From assembly GCF_000346465.2 (NCBI RefSeq), contig NC_034015.1, forward strand, positions 7,207,980 to 7,271,979: DNA of 64,000 nucleotides, in the 5' to 3' direction. Position numbers and translations under genes: made by a program. The DNA comes from Prunus persica. Lineage: Eukaryota > Streptophyta > Magnoliopsida > Rosales > Rosaceae. Shown piece by piece: positions 48,904-60,964 of the stretch. The first letter of the stretch is position 1, and the number at the start of each line of letters is the position of its first letter. Under the pieces are notes generated by a model that saw nothing but the letters and a program-made list of their open reading frames with translations, made no database searches and was not told the origin of the DNA.

Positions 48904-49079
48904 ATAGTCACCCAAAGAGGCATCGAAGTGCATCCTAGTCAAATTAAGGTCATCCTCAACATGAAGTCGTCTACCACAATGAAAGAGATGCAAAGTTTGA
49001 AGGGTTGAGCAACCGCTCTAAACCGATTTCTTATAAGATCCATCGACAAGTGCAGATCATTCTTCAAAGCCTTGAAGAA

Positions 49080-50010
49080 AGGACAAAGGGACAAGTAGGA
49101 TGAAGAGTGTAAAGCGGTCTTCCAAGACTTGAAGGCATACCTCACTTCACCTCCCCTATTTTCAAAGCCCACACTATGCGAGGACCTGTTCGCCTACCTG
49201 GCGGTGTCTGACTCAGCCGTCCCCTCAACTCTTATCTGAGAAGAGCTAGGGGCCCAACATCCGGTATTCTACAAGTTAAAAGTTCTCCTCGGTGCAGAGA
49301 CTTGCTCTCCAAAAATGGAGAAGCTCATATTGTCCCTTGTAGTTTCGGCGAGAAAGTTAAGACCCTACTACCAAGCTCGCCGAATCATCATCATGACAAA
49401 ATTTCCTTTGAGATTGATTCTTCATAGTCCCAATCTTCTTAGAGACTCATGAAATGAGCTATCGAACTCAGTCAGTATAACCTCCTATTTCGGGTGAAGA
49501 CTACTATAAAAGGCCAAGATTTAGCAGATTTCATTCCATAATTCACTTCATCAGCCAAAGAAAGGAAGCTGGTCAACAAAAACAAAGAAAGTTCGAGAAC
49601 AGACAAGAATGACAAGTGGTAGTTGCGCGTAGGCCACGCGTCAAATCACAAAGAAGATTAAGTAGGCGCCATCATAATCACCAGGGGCGAAATTTTGCTG
49701 GAGCAAGCCATCACACTAGGCTTTCCAACCTTAAACAGCGAACCAAAGTATGAGGCATTGCGCGTTGGGCTACGCTTAGCAAAAGAGCTGTCGAGCAAAA
49801 GGTTGGCCATTTATTCGAATTCCAAGCTAATCACGAATCAAAGTTTAGGGGAGTACATGAAGAAACACCCCAGGATGATCCAATAAGTCAACAAAGTACA
49901 AGAGCTTTTGAAGGCATTCCTTACCTTCACCATCCAACAAGTTCCTCAGGCAGAGAACACTCATGCAGATGCAATGACAAGCCTAGGATCAGCGATGGAT
50001 ACTCAGTTTA
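49080..50010 (+). pseudogene. Tat RNase H and second (archaeal-type) RNase H remnants
   Basis: First domain: DLKAYLTSPPLFSKP, DLFAYLAVSDSAVPSTLI, EELGAQHPVFY, MEKLILSLVVSARKLRPYY. Second domain after about 49640: GAIIITRGEILLEQAITLGF, then SEPKYEALRVGLRLAKEL and LAIYSNSKLITNQ. A second RNase H after the first is the defining trait of the Tat lineage. Several stops and frameshifts. Confidence 0.85.
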
Positions 50011-50089
50011 GACATTCAATTTCGGTAGAGCACATTGATCCGCCAAGCATTGATAAGGCAGAGCAGCCAGACTTAAAGTAGATCGATGA

Positions 50090-51330
50090 GGACTCTAGTT
50101 GGCAAGACCCCATCATCGACTACTTGGTGAATGACAATTTGCCAAGAGAGAAGTCCAAAGCTAGAAAGATCCAGCAAAAAGTCACGACATACTACATGTA
50201 GGACAACAACCTTGTTCGCAGATCATATTCTGGTCCTCACCTCATATGCATAAAGTACTTGCAAACCTTTGAAATGCTATGCAAAATCCTCGAGGGCGAA
50301 TGTTAAAATCACTCTAGGGGCAAGTCACTCACCAGAAGGCTTTCAACATAGGCTACTTATGGCTTACCATGCCCCATGACTCTACGAAGTATGTCAAAAG
50401 ATGTGATCGATGTCAACGCTCCAAGCTGATCCTAAGTCTACCTACCGAAGTATACCACCCGCAAAACAACCCATGGCAATTCATGAAGTGCGCTATAAAC
50501 TTAGTGGGTCCTATGTCGTCGGCTCCTACCAAGAAGGACATGATGATCGTGGCTATCGACTACTTTACTAAATTGATCAAGGTCGATGCTATGTCCTCTA
50601 CTAAAGAAGCCAACATGGGGTGATTCCTCTATAATAACATAATTTGCCAGTGTGGTTGCCCATAGTCGCTAGTTATCGATAACAGAGCGCAGTTTATTGG
50701 CAAGCAGATCACTGCATTCTTTGCAAAGTATGGCATCAAATAACATTTTTCAACTCCAAGACATCCGCAAGGCAAGGGCCAAGCAGAAGCATCCAACAAG
50801 ATCGTGTTGGATTGCCTAAAGAAAAGATTGGAAGGTACTGAGGGAAAGTGGGTTGATAAGCTGCCTGGAATCCTATGAGCTTATTACATTACCAAAAGAA
50901 TATCAACTAGCGAAATCCGTTTTCCTTAGCTTAAGGAACTGAAGTAATCATTCCCCCGCATATCTCTCTTCCATCCATGAGTATTGAGGTAGGCAGCATT
51001 GATCAGAACTATGAGTAGATGAAGGTCAACCTTGACCTGCTTGAAGAAGAACGAGAAATTACCATTGTTCGAGTAGAAGCTTATTAGTAGCAATTGGTGT
51101 CTTGCTATAACAAGAGAGCCAAAGTTACACAATTCCAACGTGGGACCTTGTGCTTAGAAAATCTTTCATTTCAGCACAAAGGCAAGGATCGACGAAGATG
51201 AAACCCGGTTGGGAAAGTCCTTACATGATTAGGCGATCTGGAGACAAATGGAGCTATACACTTGACACCCTTGAGAGAAAAGAAATTCCAAGACATTGGA
51301 ATGCTCATCACCTCCGAAGGTACTACTAGT
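50090..51330 (+). pseudogene. Tat integrase remnant
   Basis: A zinc-finger stretch near 50260-50420 (ILEGEC.NHSRGKSL, then YVKRCDRCQRSK) precedes the catalytic core: MIVAIDYFTKLIKVDAM near 50540, a VIDN.AQF stretch near 50680, and HPQGKGQAEASNKIVLDCLK near 50765-50820 with the core Glu. The C-terminus ends HWNAHHLRRYY near 51325, a usual Tat ending. Broken by stops. Confidence 0.85.
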
Positions 51331-51523
51331 GAAGCCTCTGCTTACCAACTTGGTCCCTAGCAGGCGACCGAGTCATCTCCACTTTAGTTGAAGAAAAAGC
51401 TACTTCCTATGTTTTTTTAAAGTTGTTCATCTATTTATTTTCATTCAATAAAGCGATGTTATCATAACAAACATTAATACAAGTTTGAGTTTTCATTTAG
51501 CGAAGTGTTAGAGATGAAATCCA

Positions 51524-51880
51524 AAAGTGTCCTAAGGGAGACACATGCCACCATCCAAAAAGCGTCCTAAGAGAGACGGAGGACAACTGCCAAAGCTTCT
51601 TAAGGGAGACGCAGGCCACCGTCCAAATGCGTCATGAAAGAGACGCATGACAATTGCCAAAAGTGTCCTAAGGGAGATGCATGACAAAAACGTGATAAGG
51701 CAGACGCATGCCATTATCCAAAAGCGTTCTATGGAAGACGCAAGGCAACTGCCAAAAGCTTCCTAAGGGAGATGTACGAAAACAGCCAAAAAGCGTCCTA
51801 AGAGAGACATGGAACAATATCCAGAAGCATCCTAAGGGAAATGCAAACAAAATTTTAAGCATCCTAAGGGAGATGCCTAA
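51524..51880. repeat. Hairpin minisatellite between integrase and antisense ORF
   Basis: About eleven copies of a ~33-bp unit centred on GCGTCCTAAGGGAGACGC (starts near 51526, 51561, 51594, 51628, 51662, 51689, 51723, 51757, 51791, 51826, 51858). GCGTC and GACGC within each unit are complementary, so each can form a short stem-loop. The linker reads CCAAAA or CATGCCACCATCC. Confidence 0.88.
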
Positions 51881-52079
51881 TCAAGGCGCCAGCAGATTAC
51901 TCAAGTAGTTCACAAGACCCAACCCAAATTTCGGTAAAATAATTAAAATTTATATAGCAAAGGAACTAACTTTCTAGAGTTCAACAAAAATAAGATGGTC
52001 AATCGAGACAAATTATTGAAAAGAAAAGCAAACTACAAAGTATGAAATGATAAATGAGTCTTCATCTACTACGCCACTC

Positions 52080-54220
52080 CAGCTTGTGATTATTGATCAG
52101 CAACCTCCTTAATTTCCATTTAATCAACTGGGCCCTTCGCGACTCCATACTACTTAATCACTTGCTCATAAATGGTGGTCACCTGCTCAGCAACTGTAGT
52201 CGCCTGCTCAATAGCTCCAGCTACCTGCCCTACGACCTTAGCCGCCACTTCACCGACTGCACCCTTCTTGGTGTCATCTTCATCAACTGCAAGCTCATTG
52301 GCCATCTACTCTTCGGCTGCCTCTTTGTCCATAGCATTAATGTACTCATCTTCAGCAAAGCAGCTCAACATCTTTATTTTCAATAGGATGACAAGGAGCG
52401 AGTGTACTCTTGCAATTTAAGTAGATATGCTTGTATGCAGCAGTGACGGCCTCAGACTTGGATATTTTAGTAGCTTCAAGGTAGTGTCGAACTTGGCCAG
52501 TACCTTGTCATAACTACATGTCATGTTAGTATGCTTTTTGAAGCAAAACGAGAGTCGCTTCATTCTGCTTCTCCAAAAAAAGGCTCTAGTCTGGTGTATT
52601 TGGTCAACTAGTTTGGCGCAAGCAGACGAGCTCAATAGAGTCTTGAGCAGATCAGACACGCAAGCATCCCTAGCAGAGCTAGGCTTATCAACCTTTGGAC
52701 CAGTAGTTCGCACATCTAAAAGATCTTTCACTTGAGTAGACCACTCTCTGGCCTTCTTAACAGTGGCCATCCTTGCCTCCAAGGGAGTCAACGACATTGA
52801 ATCAGCTCCATGCTTGACTGCTCATGGTTCGATAGATGAGGTGTGCTTGTTAGGTAGAGGAGTAGCCTTCCCGGTTCGATTCTAATCTTTTAACTGATGT
52901 AGACGACTCAAACTCCTATAAGGAAAGTCAACATCCCTCTGTTTCTCGGGAAACGAACTAAACTTGGGGTAGGTGTCTTTGTAGAGCATATAACAGGTCT
53001 TGAGATTTTCAGTTGAAGACTTGAGCAGAATGTCCCAAATGTTTTGCATGCCACCAATCTTTTTGATGTCCATGCCTACGAGGTGCTTGACCCTGGCAGA
53101 TGACGAAGGAGCAACTCTCACTTGAGTCTTCCCAGCAAACAAGACTTGTTTCGGAGAAGACTTGATCACAGCAAAAGGAAGTCTTGTCTTCTTTCTTAAC
53201 GGAGACACATCTTTTGCTTGCAAGGTCGCAACTTCGTCTTTGGAAGGCTTAGGAGCAGCTTTCCTCTTTCCAGAGAGTTCGGTCGAAGGCTCTTTTTGTT
53301 TGCCAGGCAAGTCGTCTGAGTCAAGATCGTGCAACTTCCACCTCTCAATATCCCTAGTTAGGGGCAGACCACCGCTTTCATTTGATGCTCACTCAACAGC
53401 TAACTCCATTCATGAAACTTGGCAGGAATGTTCATGGCTTGACGAAACTTAGCCATGTCCGGGTTTAGATCGAGCTTTTTGCGGACGTCATCCTCTGCAA
53501 GAAAAAGACAATTACCCACAAATTAAAGAATTCAAACGAAATTGAAGCATATCAACATATCATGACATACCATGGCAGTAGGTGATGGGAACTCGTGAAC
53601 CGTCATTTGCCTCACCTTCCCACTTTCCGCTGACCTCCAGCACATCAATACTCCACACATGATCACCTCTGCTAAGGCTGTCAAATAGCTTATCCTTATG
53701 CGCACGAAGTTAGGCACACTTCTCATAGTGTCTCTGCTCAAAGAAGTAGAAAACCTCTTACAAGGCCAAACTCAGCTTGAGGAAGCGATTTAGGTTGTCA
53801 AAGAAAATGACCGCCTAGTAGACGTTCAAAGTACATTGACTAGAAGTACTCTCCACGGTATGGAATACCCTTTTGAAGAACATTGACATCGGGAATTGGA
53901 AGCCGAAAGAGAAGTAGAATAGGTGAAACATGAAGAACCTCGCATTCGGATCGTTCAAGTCCGTACAAGCCACATCATTCGTTAAAGGCTCCGCCAACTT
54001 GACATACACGTTATCTAGTATGGCAGAAGCAAAGGTAGCACACTACTTTTGGAACTGAGCCTCGGTCTTGATACAATGCAAGTTTGCCACGAATCTTCTC
54101 TTATACACCTTGGAGCCACCCCACAAATACATGGGCACTTGCGACCTGGAAGAAGGCTTCCCTCGCCAAATGACATGATGAGAGAGAAGCTACAAAAGGA
54201 AAATTCACAAGTCAAAGCCC
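52080..54220 (-). pseudogene. Antisense spliced ORF of the Tat element (decayed)
   Basis: On the strand opposite to gag-pol. Reading from 54220: frames with FFMFHLFYFSFGFQFPMSMF and VFHTVESTSSQCTLNVY; then text ending EVSGKWEGEANDGSRVP; then a clear intron (donor ATG/GTATGTCATG at 53570, acceptor TTCTTGCAG/AGG at 53495; 76 nt); then a Lys/Ser-rich section (SGKRKAAPKPSKDEV); then MDIKKIGGMQNIWDIL; and an Ala/Val/Glu-rich end (VGQVAGAIEQATTVAEQVTT). Several TAG stops and shifts make it a pseudogene. Additional antisense ORFs between pol and the 3' LTR are known in Tat elements; the function is not known. Confidence 0.75.
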
Positions 54221-54565
54221 TAATTGTGGTTGAAGAAAAAATAAAAGGAGAAAAAATGAACTTGTCCAGCTGAGCCGCAAAAGGAAAAGCCTTAATAGAT
54301 TGGCTATCCTATTGTTAGACACAGCCCCTCAGCTTAAGCTGAGCTGCGACCTGTCCAGCAAGTCATACATTGCTAGCTCCAGTGGAAAAAAAAGGCCAAA
54401 CAAGGTGGCCGCCAACAATAGTCGGCAACCACCAGCGCTCGTGGCTGGACTTGTGACACTGCCCAGCTGCCAAACCACAACAAAAGTCGCAGTCCAGCAG
54501 TGAGTCCTGAGATGCGCACAACAGAAAAAGAATATGTGGTTGTGGCCACCGCAGAAGTTGGGGGG

Positions 54566-55192
54566 GTATTTATGGGAACATATACTTTGGCCACCAATAA
54601 GAAGATGACGCATGGAAAAAGGAATATTCCTTAGGTCACAAATTACCCTAATTAAATCCTATTTAACTAGAGAATTATCTTTGATTTAAGATAGGAATAT
54701 CTCCCTTAATCAAGGATCCGATTTCCAGCAAATCTCTTTGATTAATTCCTATCATCTTTTCTGGGTACGAATAATCATAATTAAATAAGGATTCTTCTTC
54801 AAACTCTAGCCTACAAGGAGTCTATAAATACATGGCTACACAATACATATGAGGTAATTCCGAAATCCTAGCCAAACTCCTCTCTCTCCCTCTCTCTCTC
54901 ACGCCACTCTCCTTTCCTCTCCTCTCTCTCACACGGCTCTGGCCACCACACACGGCTACGACCACCTGGCACTCCCCGTGAGATAAAACTCCTACCTTTT
55001 CTGTTAACTTTCCATCTTTTTCAAGATCAGTTAAGTGACTTAGGCATCATAGGGCTTTTGGCCAACACCTCCTGAGGTGTGGTCCGTTGACCTATATTTA
55101 TTTTACAGGAACCAAGAAAAAAGAAAGAAAAGGAATCTCAAATGGTGGAAAAATCTCTCGAGTATATTCTCCCGGGAGAAATTTGCTCAAAC
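54566..55192 (+). repeat. Right LTR of the Tat element
   Basis: Starts TGGGAACATATACTTTGG after a purine-rich AGAAGTTGGGGGGG tract. A TATA box (TCTATAAATACATGG, near 54820) is followed by a pyrimidine-rich leader. The end is put near CTCAAACA at 55190. The next bases, TGGCACTATTGG, differ from the Tat primer site TGGCGCCGTTGC mainly by C-to-T/G-to-A changes. Confidence 0.6.
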
Positions 55193-55199
55193 AATGGCA

Positions 55200-57990
55200 C
55201 TATTGGTACAGTTAAGCCCAATAAAAATTATGTAAATCTGACATAAATGAAATAGAAGTCATACCTTAAGAAATCGTTGCTTTTTTTTTTTGCAAGCCAT
55301 TGTACCCAAGCTGGGAATAGGCATGAATTGATTCTTTTCTATGCCTAGATTGATTAAGGACTTCAATATTCGACTTGCATGACATAAGAACTTCACAAAC
55401 AAAATGTTATAAATGTATTGATACTGAATGAACTTCTAGTAATTGACATGGGAACGAGGAATGAGTTTGAAATGACAATATAAGTTAAAGAAGTGTGTTC
55501 AGACTGAAAATACAGGTAAATACATGCTAGTCGCACTGAAGTGTCTCTAAATCGGACTAGTTGACATAGAACTACATTGAAACTTAAGTGAGCACTGTTA
55601 GAATCGAACTTGAACTGAAAATCATACCAAATAAGGAAGAAGAAAGAGCAAAAATAAAACGATGATTTCACAGCAAAAATAAAACGATGATTTCACAATT
55701 GTCAACTGGAAACTAATGAACGAAAGTACGAAAAATATTTGAGAAACTTGGGAGCAAGTTGATCAATTTGATAGCTGTTTGAGAGATTGATCAATTTATA
55801 GCCTCTTATATCTGCATAGGCACGACAAGAGACAAGTAGCCCATATATTAGGGAACATCTTTCCTTAAATCACTACTGAAATTAAGCAATCATGAATTTG
55901 CTTTGTGTTTGACCTAAAATACACGCACCAGCCCAATTAATTATTGGCCCATGCCAAAAACAGGAGCTTGGGCCTTTTTTTATTAAATTCAGAAATCAAG
56001 CCCATATGGTTTTAGTGGCTCGAACATTTGTAAAACAATTAGCAGGAATTAAAATCACAGATTAAAGATTAATTGCCATTAAATGGTGATTTAATCTAGG
56101 CAAATCAGTTTCTAATTGATGTTAAGATTAGGACTAGTTTCAAATCTCTCCAAAGACCCACAAATTTGATCATTATCATTGATCTCAATTCAGAGTTCAA
56201 ATTAGCAGATCTTTTGGAAGATCTTTTTCTCAGAAGAAAGCCCATGTGACTCTGAAAGTCAACGTTTTCAACTGAGACAGAGGAAGTGATAGGAAATGGA
56301 AAAAAGGGTTTAATCAGAAGAACACTCATAACCATTTAAAATGCCATAAAGGGAGGGCCAAAAGTTTCCTTTCTATGCTCGTGAGGGTTCTCCATTAGAG
56401 CAAGTGGTGTTTACAAGAATTAAACATGAGACAAGGAAGTTGTTCATCAGAGAAGCAAATAGACCATCATATAAACTGACTGTTGATGGGTTTTTGGTTA
56501 GTTTTTTTGGTAAACTTCCTCTTTTTGCGTTGGAAAAGGAAAATCCTTCCAAAAGATCTACCTTCAAGATATTAAAGATTAAACCCTCATTCAAATTCTC
56601 TATAAATATGAGAGGAGGTGAATAGGGTTAAAGATAGCCAAAAATTCAATCAAAATCGAAAGTCTGAAGTCATACTGACAAATTCAAAATATGGTCATTT
56701 GATCTCAAAAAGCCTTCAGACTCTGATGCAACCAAACTCTTCGGTTTATAAAAGACAGATCAACTAGAACTCAGGTTTCTAACTTCAATTCAATGAAAAG
56801 AAGCAGTTCACAAAAGAAACGAGACTTCTCTCATTCCTAATTTGGTTCAACATAGACCAAATGAAGTAGAACTCAGGTCTTTCATAATATGAAAACCTCA
56901 ACAAATTTACAGAGATGTCTTGATTTATTAGAATTGCCAGAATAGCTCTTGGATGATTCATAATCAAGCAGAACAGGTAATGTAGTTCAGCTCTAGGTCA
57001 GCAATCACCAATCTGGCCACTTCCAGCCCCGTCCAGACTAAAGAAATCTCAATTCTGCCCATCCAGCAAGCCTCCCGATGTCTATAATAGATTAAAGCTC
57101 TGCCAATCTCAACATTGGTATCGATTTCCAACTGAACCTCATCAGTTGAAGGTGCTGATGTTTAAATCCGGCATAGATACATCCAATCCAGCCTAAGTCA
57201 CGGGCAACAATCCAAGCAGAAATTGAAGCCCAATGTTTTGTTGTCCTTTCAGACATGGCAGTTTCCTTTTGTTTTAAAGTTGTGTAAAAGATAGTTTTCC
57301 TTAAAATAGCTTGATTCATTCATTTTGGCCAGAACTACTAGTTTATTGTGAGAAATTGTGAAGTCCTCATCAGTCTGAGGCAAAAAAAACAAACTTACTT
57401 GGGAGATATTCTTCACCCAAATTCACAATCACTTGTTTAAAGTTAATAACTTGGGGTGCAGGTTATTTATTTTTCATAAATCTGATCGTGTTTTTAACTG
57501 CTAACAGTGACACGCTCACACATCAAAGAAAGTTGACTTGTTGACAACGAATGGTTCTCAAGCCAATGAGGAACTTTACCCTACCATTACAGGACTAAAT
57601 CAAAATGGGTGAACACTTTGAAATAATGAAGTCGAGCTAAAACAGAGCAATTTAGAAGGGATTTGATTTTCCTTTAGGCAGTGTTCTGAGTAGCTAACCC
57701 ACATGAGAAATGGAGGGAACAATGTTTCTGACTTTGTATTTTGCCCACATTACCACTTTTTGGCCATTCCATTAGGCCTTTAATTTGGTATGTAGTGCAA
57801 TTCTTTTCTTTGGACTAGGAAGATTATGGGCCAATTTATTCTATTTTTATTCATAGCCATTGAATTGACCCAAGTTAATTTTGACCCAAACATAATGCGT
57901 TCCCTTTGATTTTAGAAACTTGGAGAATCCATCAAATCATTGATAAGAAAAAAAAAAAAAACCCATCAAACTAGAAGAACTAACCATTTT
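55200..57990. other. No gene found
   Basis: AT-rich sequence with only short unconserved frames. A 25-bp tandem duplication (AAAATAAAACGATGATTTCACA) lies at 55650-55700. 56580-56640 has a TATAAATATGAGAGGAGG phrase resembling a promoter/leader of an old retroelement, without recognisable coding sequence. Confidence 0.45.
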
Positions 57991-57994
57991 GGCC

Positions 57995-58150
57995 AATGAG
58001 GTCTAGCCCAGTGAAAAATAGGCCTTAACTTAAAGACCAATGGTCTTAGATTCAAACCCCCATGACACCCTAATAGTGTGTGTGTCAGTAAGAAACCTCT
58101 TCCCCCTTGTAGTTTAGAGTATCCTTTATATTAAGAGGCAAAAAAAGTCT
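57995..58150 (+). mobile_element. tRNA-derived SINE
   Basis: Box A TAGCCCAGTGA at 58004-58014 and box B GATTCAAACCC at 58049-58059 are correctly spaced for an internal pol III promoter. A TGTGTGTCAGTAAGAAACC body and an A-rich end near 58140 follow. Not a tRNA gene: the arms do not fold and the sequence continues into a tail. Confidence 0.7.
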
Positions 58151-58157
58151 CTTGGGG

Positions 58158-59091
58158 GGTTGTTAGGTACGGCGGATTGTTATGGACTAGACTAAATCCT
58201 GGGACTATCTTGGATTAGCTTGGATTGGCCTAAGCTGGATTAAATACTGACCTACGTTTGGTGTTGCGTCGGATTAAGAAGTTGAATTGTAAAAATAGTG
58301 AAGACCTATGTTTGGTGATGTGTCGGACTACAAAATAATCATTTAAATATTTATATTTAAATTTAATTAGTGAAGACTCACTTTCTTTTGTTCTCTCTCC
58401 CTTTCGATCTCACACCCTCAACCCACTTTTTCTCCAATTTCTCCTTCTTTTCTCCTCTCTTTTCCCTTTCTTTTTTCTCCTTTTCTTCTTTCGAGTTCAC
58501 TCTTCTCTTCCTTTCTCTTCCTCTCTCTTCCCTTTCCTTTTTCCTCTTTTTCTTCTTCCATGCCAGTTCCTTCATCTCTCTCTCTGTCTCTTTTTATTTT
58601 CTTCTCCTCTGGCAATTATTTTCTTCCTATCTCTTGCATTTCTCTTGTTTTTCCCCCTTCGTTTCTCTTTTTTTTTTTTCATGCGTTTCTCTCTTTTTCT
58701 CTGGTTTGGATCTACTAGGAATTGTGTATTTGTGTTTACGATTCCCACAGTTTATGATTCCATCTTCGTAAGAAAAAAAAAATTATTTTTTTTAGGGCAG
58801 ACCGCCACCGTGTGGTTCCATTGGATTTGAATTGGTGGTGGTGGTTAGTCGAATTGGTGGCTGTTGATTTTCTCCTTGACAGTGCTGGTTTCAACCTCAC
58901 AATTCTGTGAGTTCGCTATTTTGCGAGCCATATTTCAACCTCGCTATTTTGCGAGCCATATTTCAACCTCGTTATACTGGACGAGCGAGTAAGGATTTTT
59001 TTATACTGTTAGACTATATAATCTCCTTTAAGTTGTTCCCCCTTGTTATTTAATCCAATCTAGTCCAATAAGCCTTACTAAACACAGCCTT
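58158..59091. mobile_element. TIR DNA transposon, non-autonomous
   Basis: GGTTGTTAGGTACGGCGGATT and GGACTAGACTAAATCC at the left are matched in reverse complement by the right end (GGCTGTGTTTAGTAAGGCTT, then GGACTAGATTGG). The interior has a duplicated CCTA(C/T)GTTTGGTG phrase (58252, 58306) and a long C/T-rich tract at 58380-58680 that gives false open frames on both strands. No transposase. Confidence 0.6.
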
Positions 59092-59756
59092 AAAGTGTGG
59101 AATTAATTGGATGTTTGTTGTTCCAATGCATATTAATAATTTTTTAACGTTTAATTTTTAAATGCGGGTCCTTGTGTTCTTAAAGAACTTTAAGTTATTT
59201 TTATTTGGGTCGTTAATAATTTTTTTTTACTCCCAAGAAATCACTTATAATATGTGTCTGGACAATGATACAGTAATTTTTTTAATGGACCCACTTGATT
59301 CAAGGCTCATTGCAGTAGCCAGCTGTGCCCAGGTATCAGGCAAACCCTGCATATTTATACACTTTTAATGGGAGTGGACCTTTCCAATTTGTTTTGTTGT
59401 CAAGGTTTTCAAATTTTCAAATTTTTAGTTTTTCTTTTGTTGATATAAGAGATATTAGGGAAAGAGAGAAGGAATCTAAAACTTCGGGTACATAAATAAA
59501 TGCTTTTAAAAATTTGAGTTAGGAAACCGAAAAACTCAAGCATAGACCCTCAAATACATCACCTTTCAATTTATTAATTTCATCCAAACAAGCCTTTATG
59601 ATATTTATCAAAGCTTTAACTATACCGTGACATGTGGTCCAACTCAATTGTCTAAATACAAGTCACAGGAGTACAACTGGCTAGTCCCTGAAGGGGGCCC
59701 TGGCTAGGGTGAATGTATTTGTGTCAAACTCAAACTTGAGATGTCAAAAATTCAGC

Positions 59757-60395
59757 AGCTCCTGCTTTAAATGCAATCATAACGAAGTAAGTTGACCATA
59801 ACACTTACCGACAACATGCAGTGCATCTAATAAGATATTTTTTTGCTTCCTGTTTCTCTGATCCACAAGAAATATAACTAAGGCTTAATTGCTCTAATCC
59901 TGTTTAAGAATCAGGTCAACTTTTTTACATTTCTTTTCAAAGTTAAAGCTACTCACTTTACTGATTAATGTGAACTCAATTAAAAAATATTTGTTTAAAA
60001 TGCTAATATAACGAGTGAGTTACTTTAATTTTCAAAACACAACGTGAGATTTAACCATAATTTTAAGAAGAATCGAAGCAATTAAGCATGTAATTAATAA
60101 GTAAATAACCATCATTTCCAGAACGTAGTGTTTGAATTAAGCTTTTTGAAAGGGAATGAGTCTAACCATATCCTGTCGTTTTCAATCTATATCGTTTTGT
60201 GTCGTTTTCAATCTAGATCGTCACTTTAAAATATAGGTACAACATAAATTTTGTTGTACTCCATGCAGGTAGGCTCATCCCTGTTCCCTTCTTGTAGATG
60301 GTAGGATATATGCGATGTTTCTGCCCACAGTGTTGGGGTAAAGATGTTGAGATAATAATGGCCACTTTGGAAATATTTAAAGCTATTTTCTTATC
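59757..60395 (+). repeat. Dispersed repeat, copy 2 of 3
   Basis: Same-orientation relative of 37895-38270 and 63448-64000. Shared text includes GCAATCATAACGAA, GACAACATGCAGTGCATCTAA, ATCCACAAGAAATATA, TAACCATATCCTGTCG, GGCTCATCCCTGTTCCC, GATATATGCGATGTTTCT and GATAATAATGGCCACTTT. It contains extra sequence at about 59880-60110 not seen in the others. Confidence 0.8.
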
Positions 60396-60964
60396 ACAGA
60401 CCCCTAAAAAAAAAAAAAAAAAAAAACTATTTTCTTATCCTTATTTTCGATATAATTTTTTGTTTTGTTGAGTGTGACTTGCAAACCATGTTTGGCTCCC
60501 TATTATCAGAATCTCTGTCCGCTCTTGAAGAAGAGCAGAGCTAAGATAACTCTTTTAATTAAGAAACGCTTTTGGACAAATATCTGTAGAAAAAAAAAAA
60601 TAGTAGTTGATCTTTTTTTTTTTTTTTTTCTTGAATAAGGTACGAAGCAAAAACTCATTTGTTTGAAATAAACTTTTGTCTAGAATCATGATATAAATTT
60701 GCTATTGACACTTATACATATTATTGATTGAATTGTTTAAAATTAAGGGTTAAATTTTGGCTATAAACGATAAAAACTCTTTGGCACTGTTGGCTTTGGT
60801 AAAGCACTCAAATTCAAATTAAAAAGAATTTTAGAAGCAAGTTTGATGCAAGAGGTTTGTAGTCGTTAAGAGCAGTAACTTCTGCACTCAAGCTCCTTTG
60901 GTCGAACCTGACCTCGCCTAATATCACTTGTAGTCATTAATTACCGTTTTACCCTTGAAACAAG

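Noticed and set aside
58001..58060. tRNA gene suggested by box A and box B
   Set aside because: No cloverleaf can be drawn and the sequence continues into a SINE body and tail. The same holds for 16258-16313.
58370..58771. 133-residue Phe/Ser/Leu-rich open frame and its minus-strand Lys/Glu counterpart
   Set aside because: Low-complexity C/T-rich tract inside a TIR element; no start context, domain or conservation.
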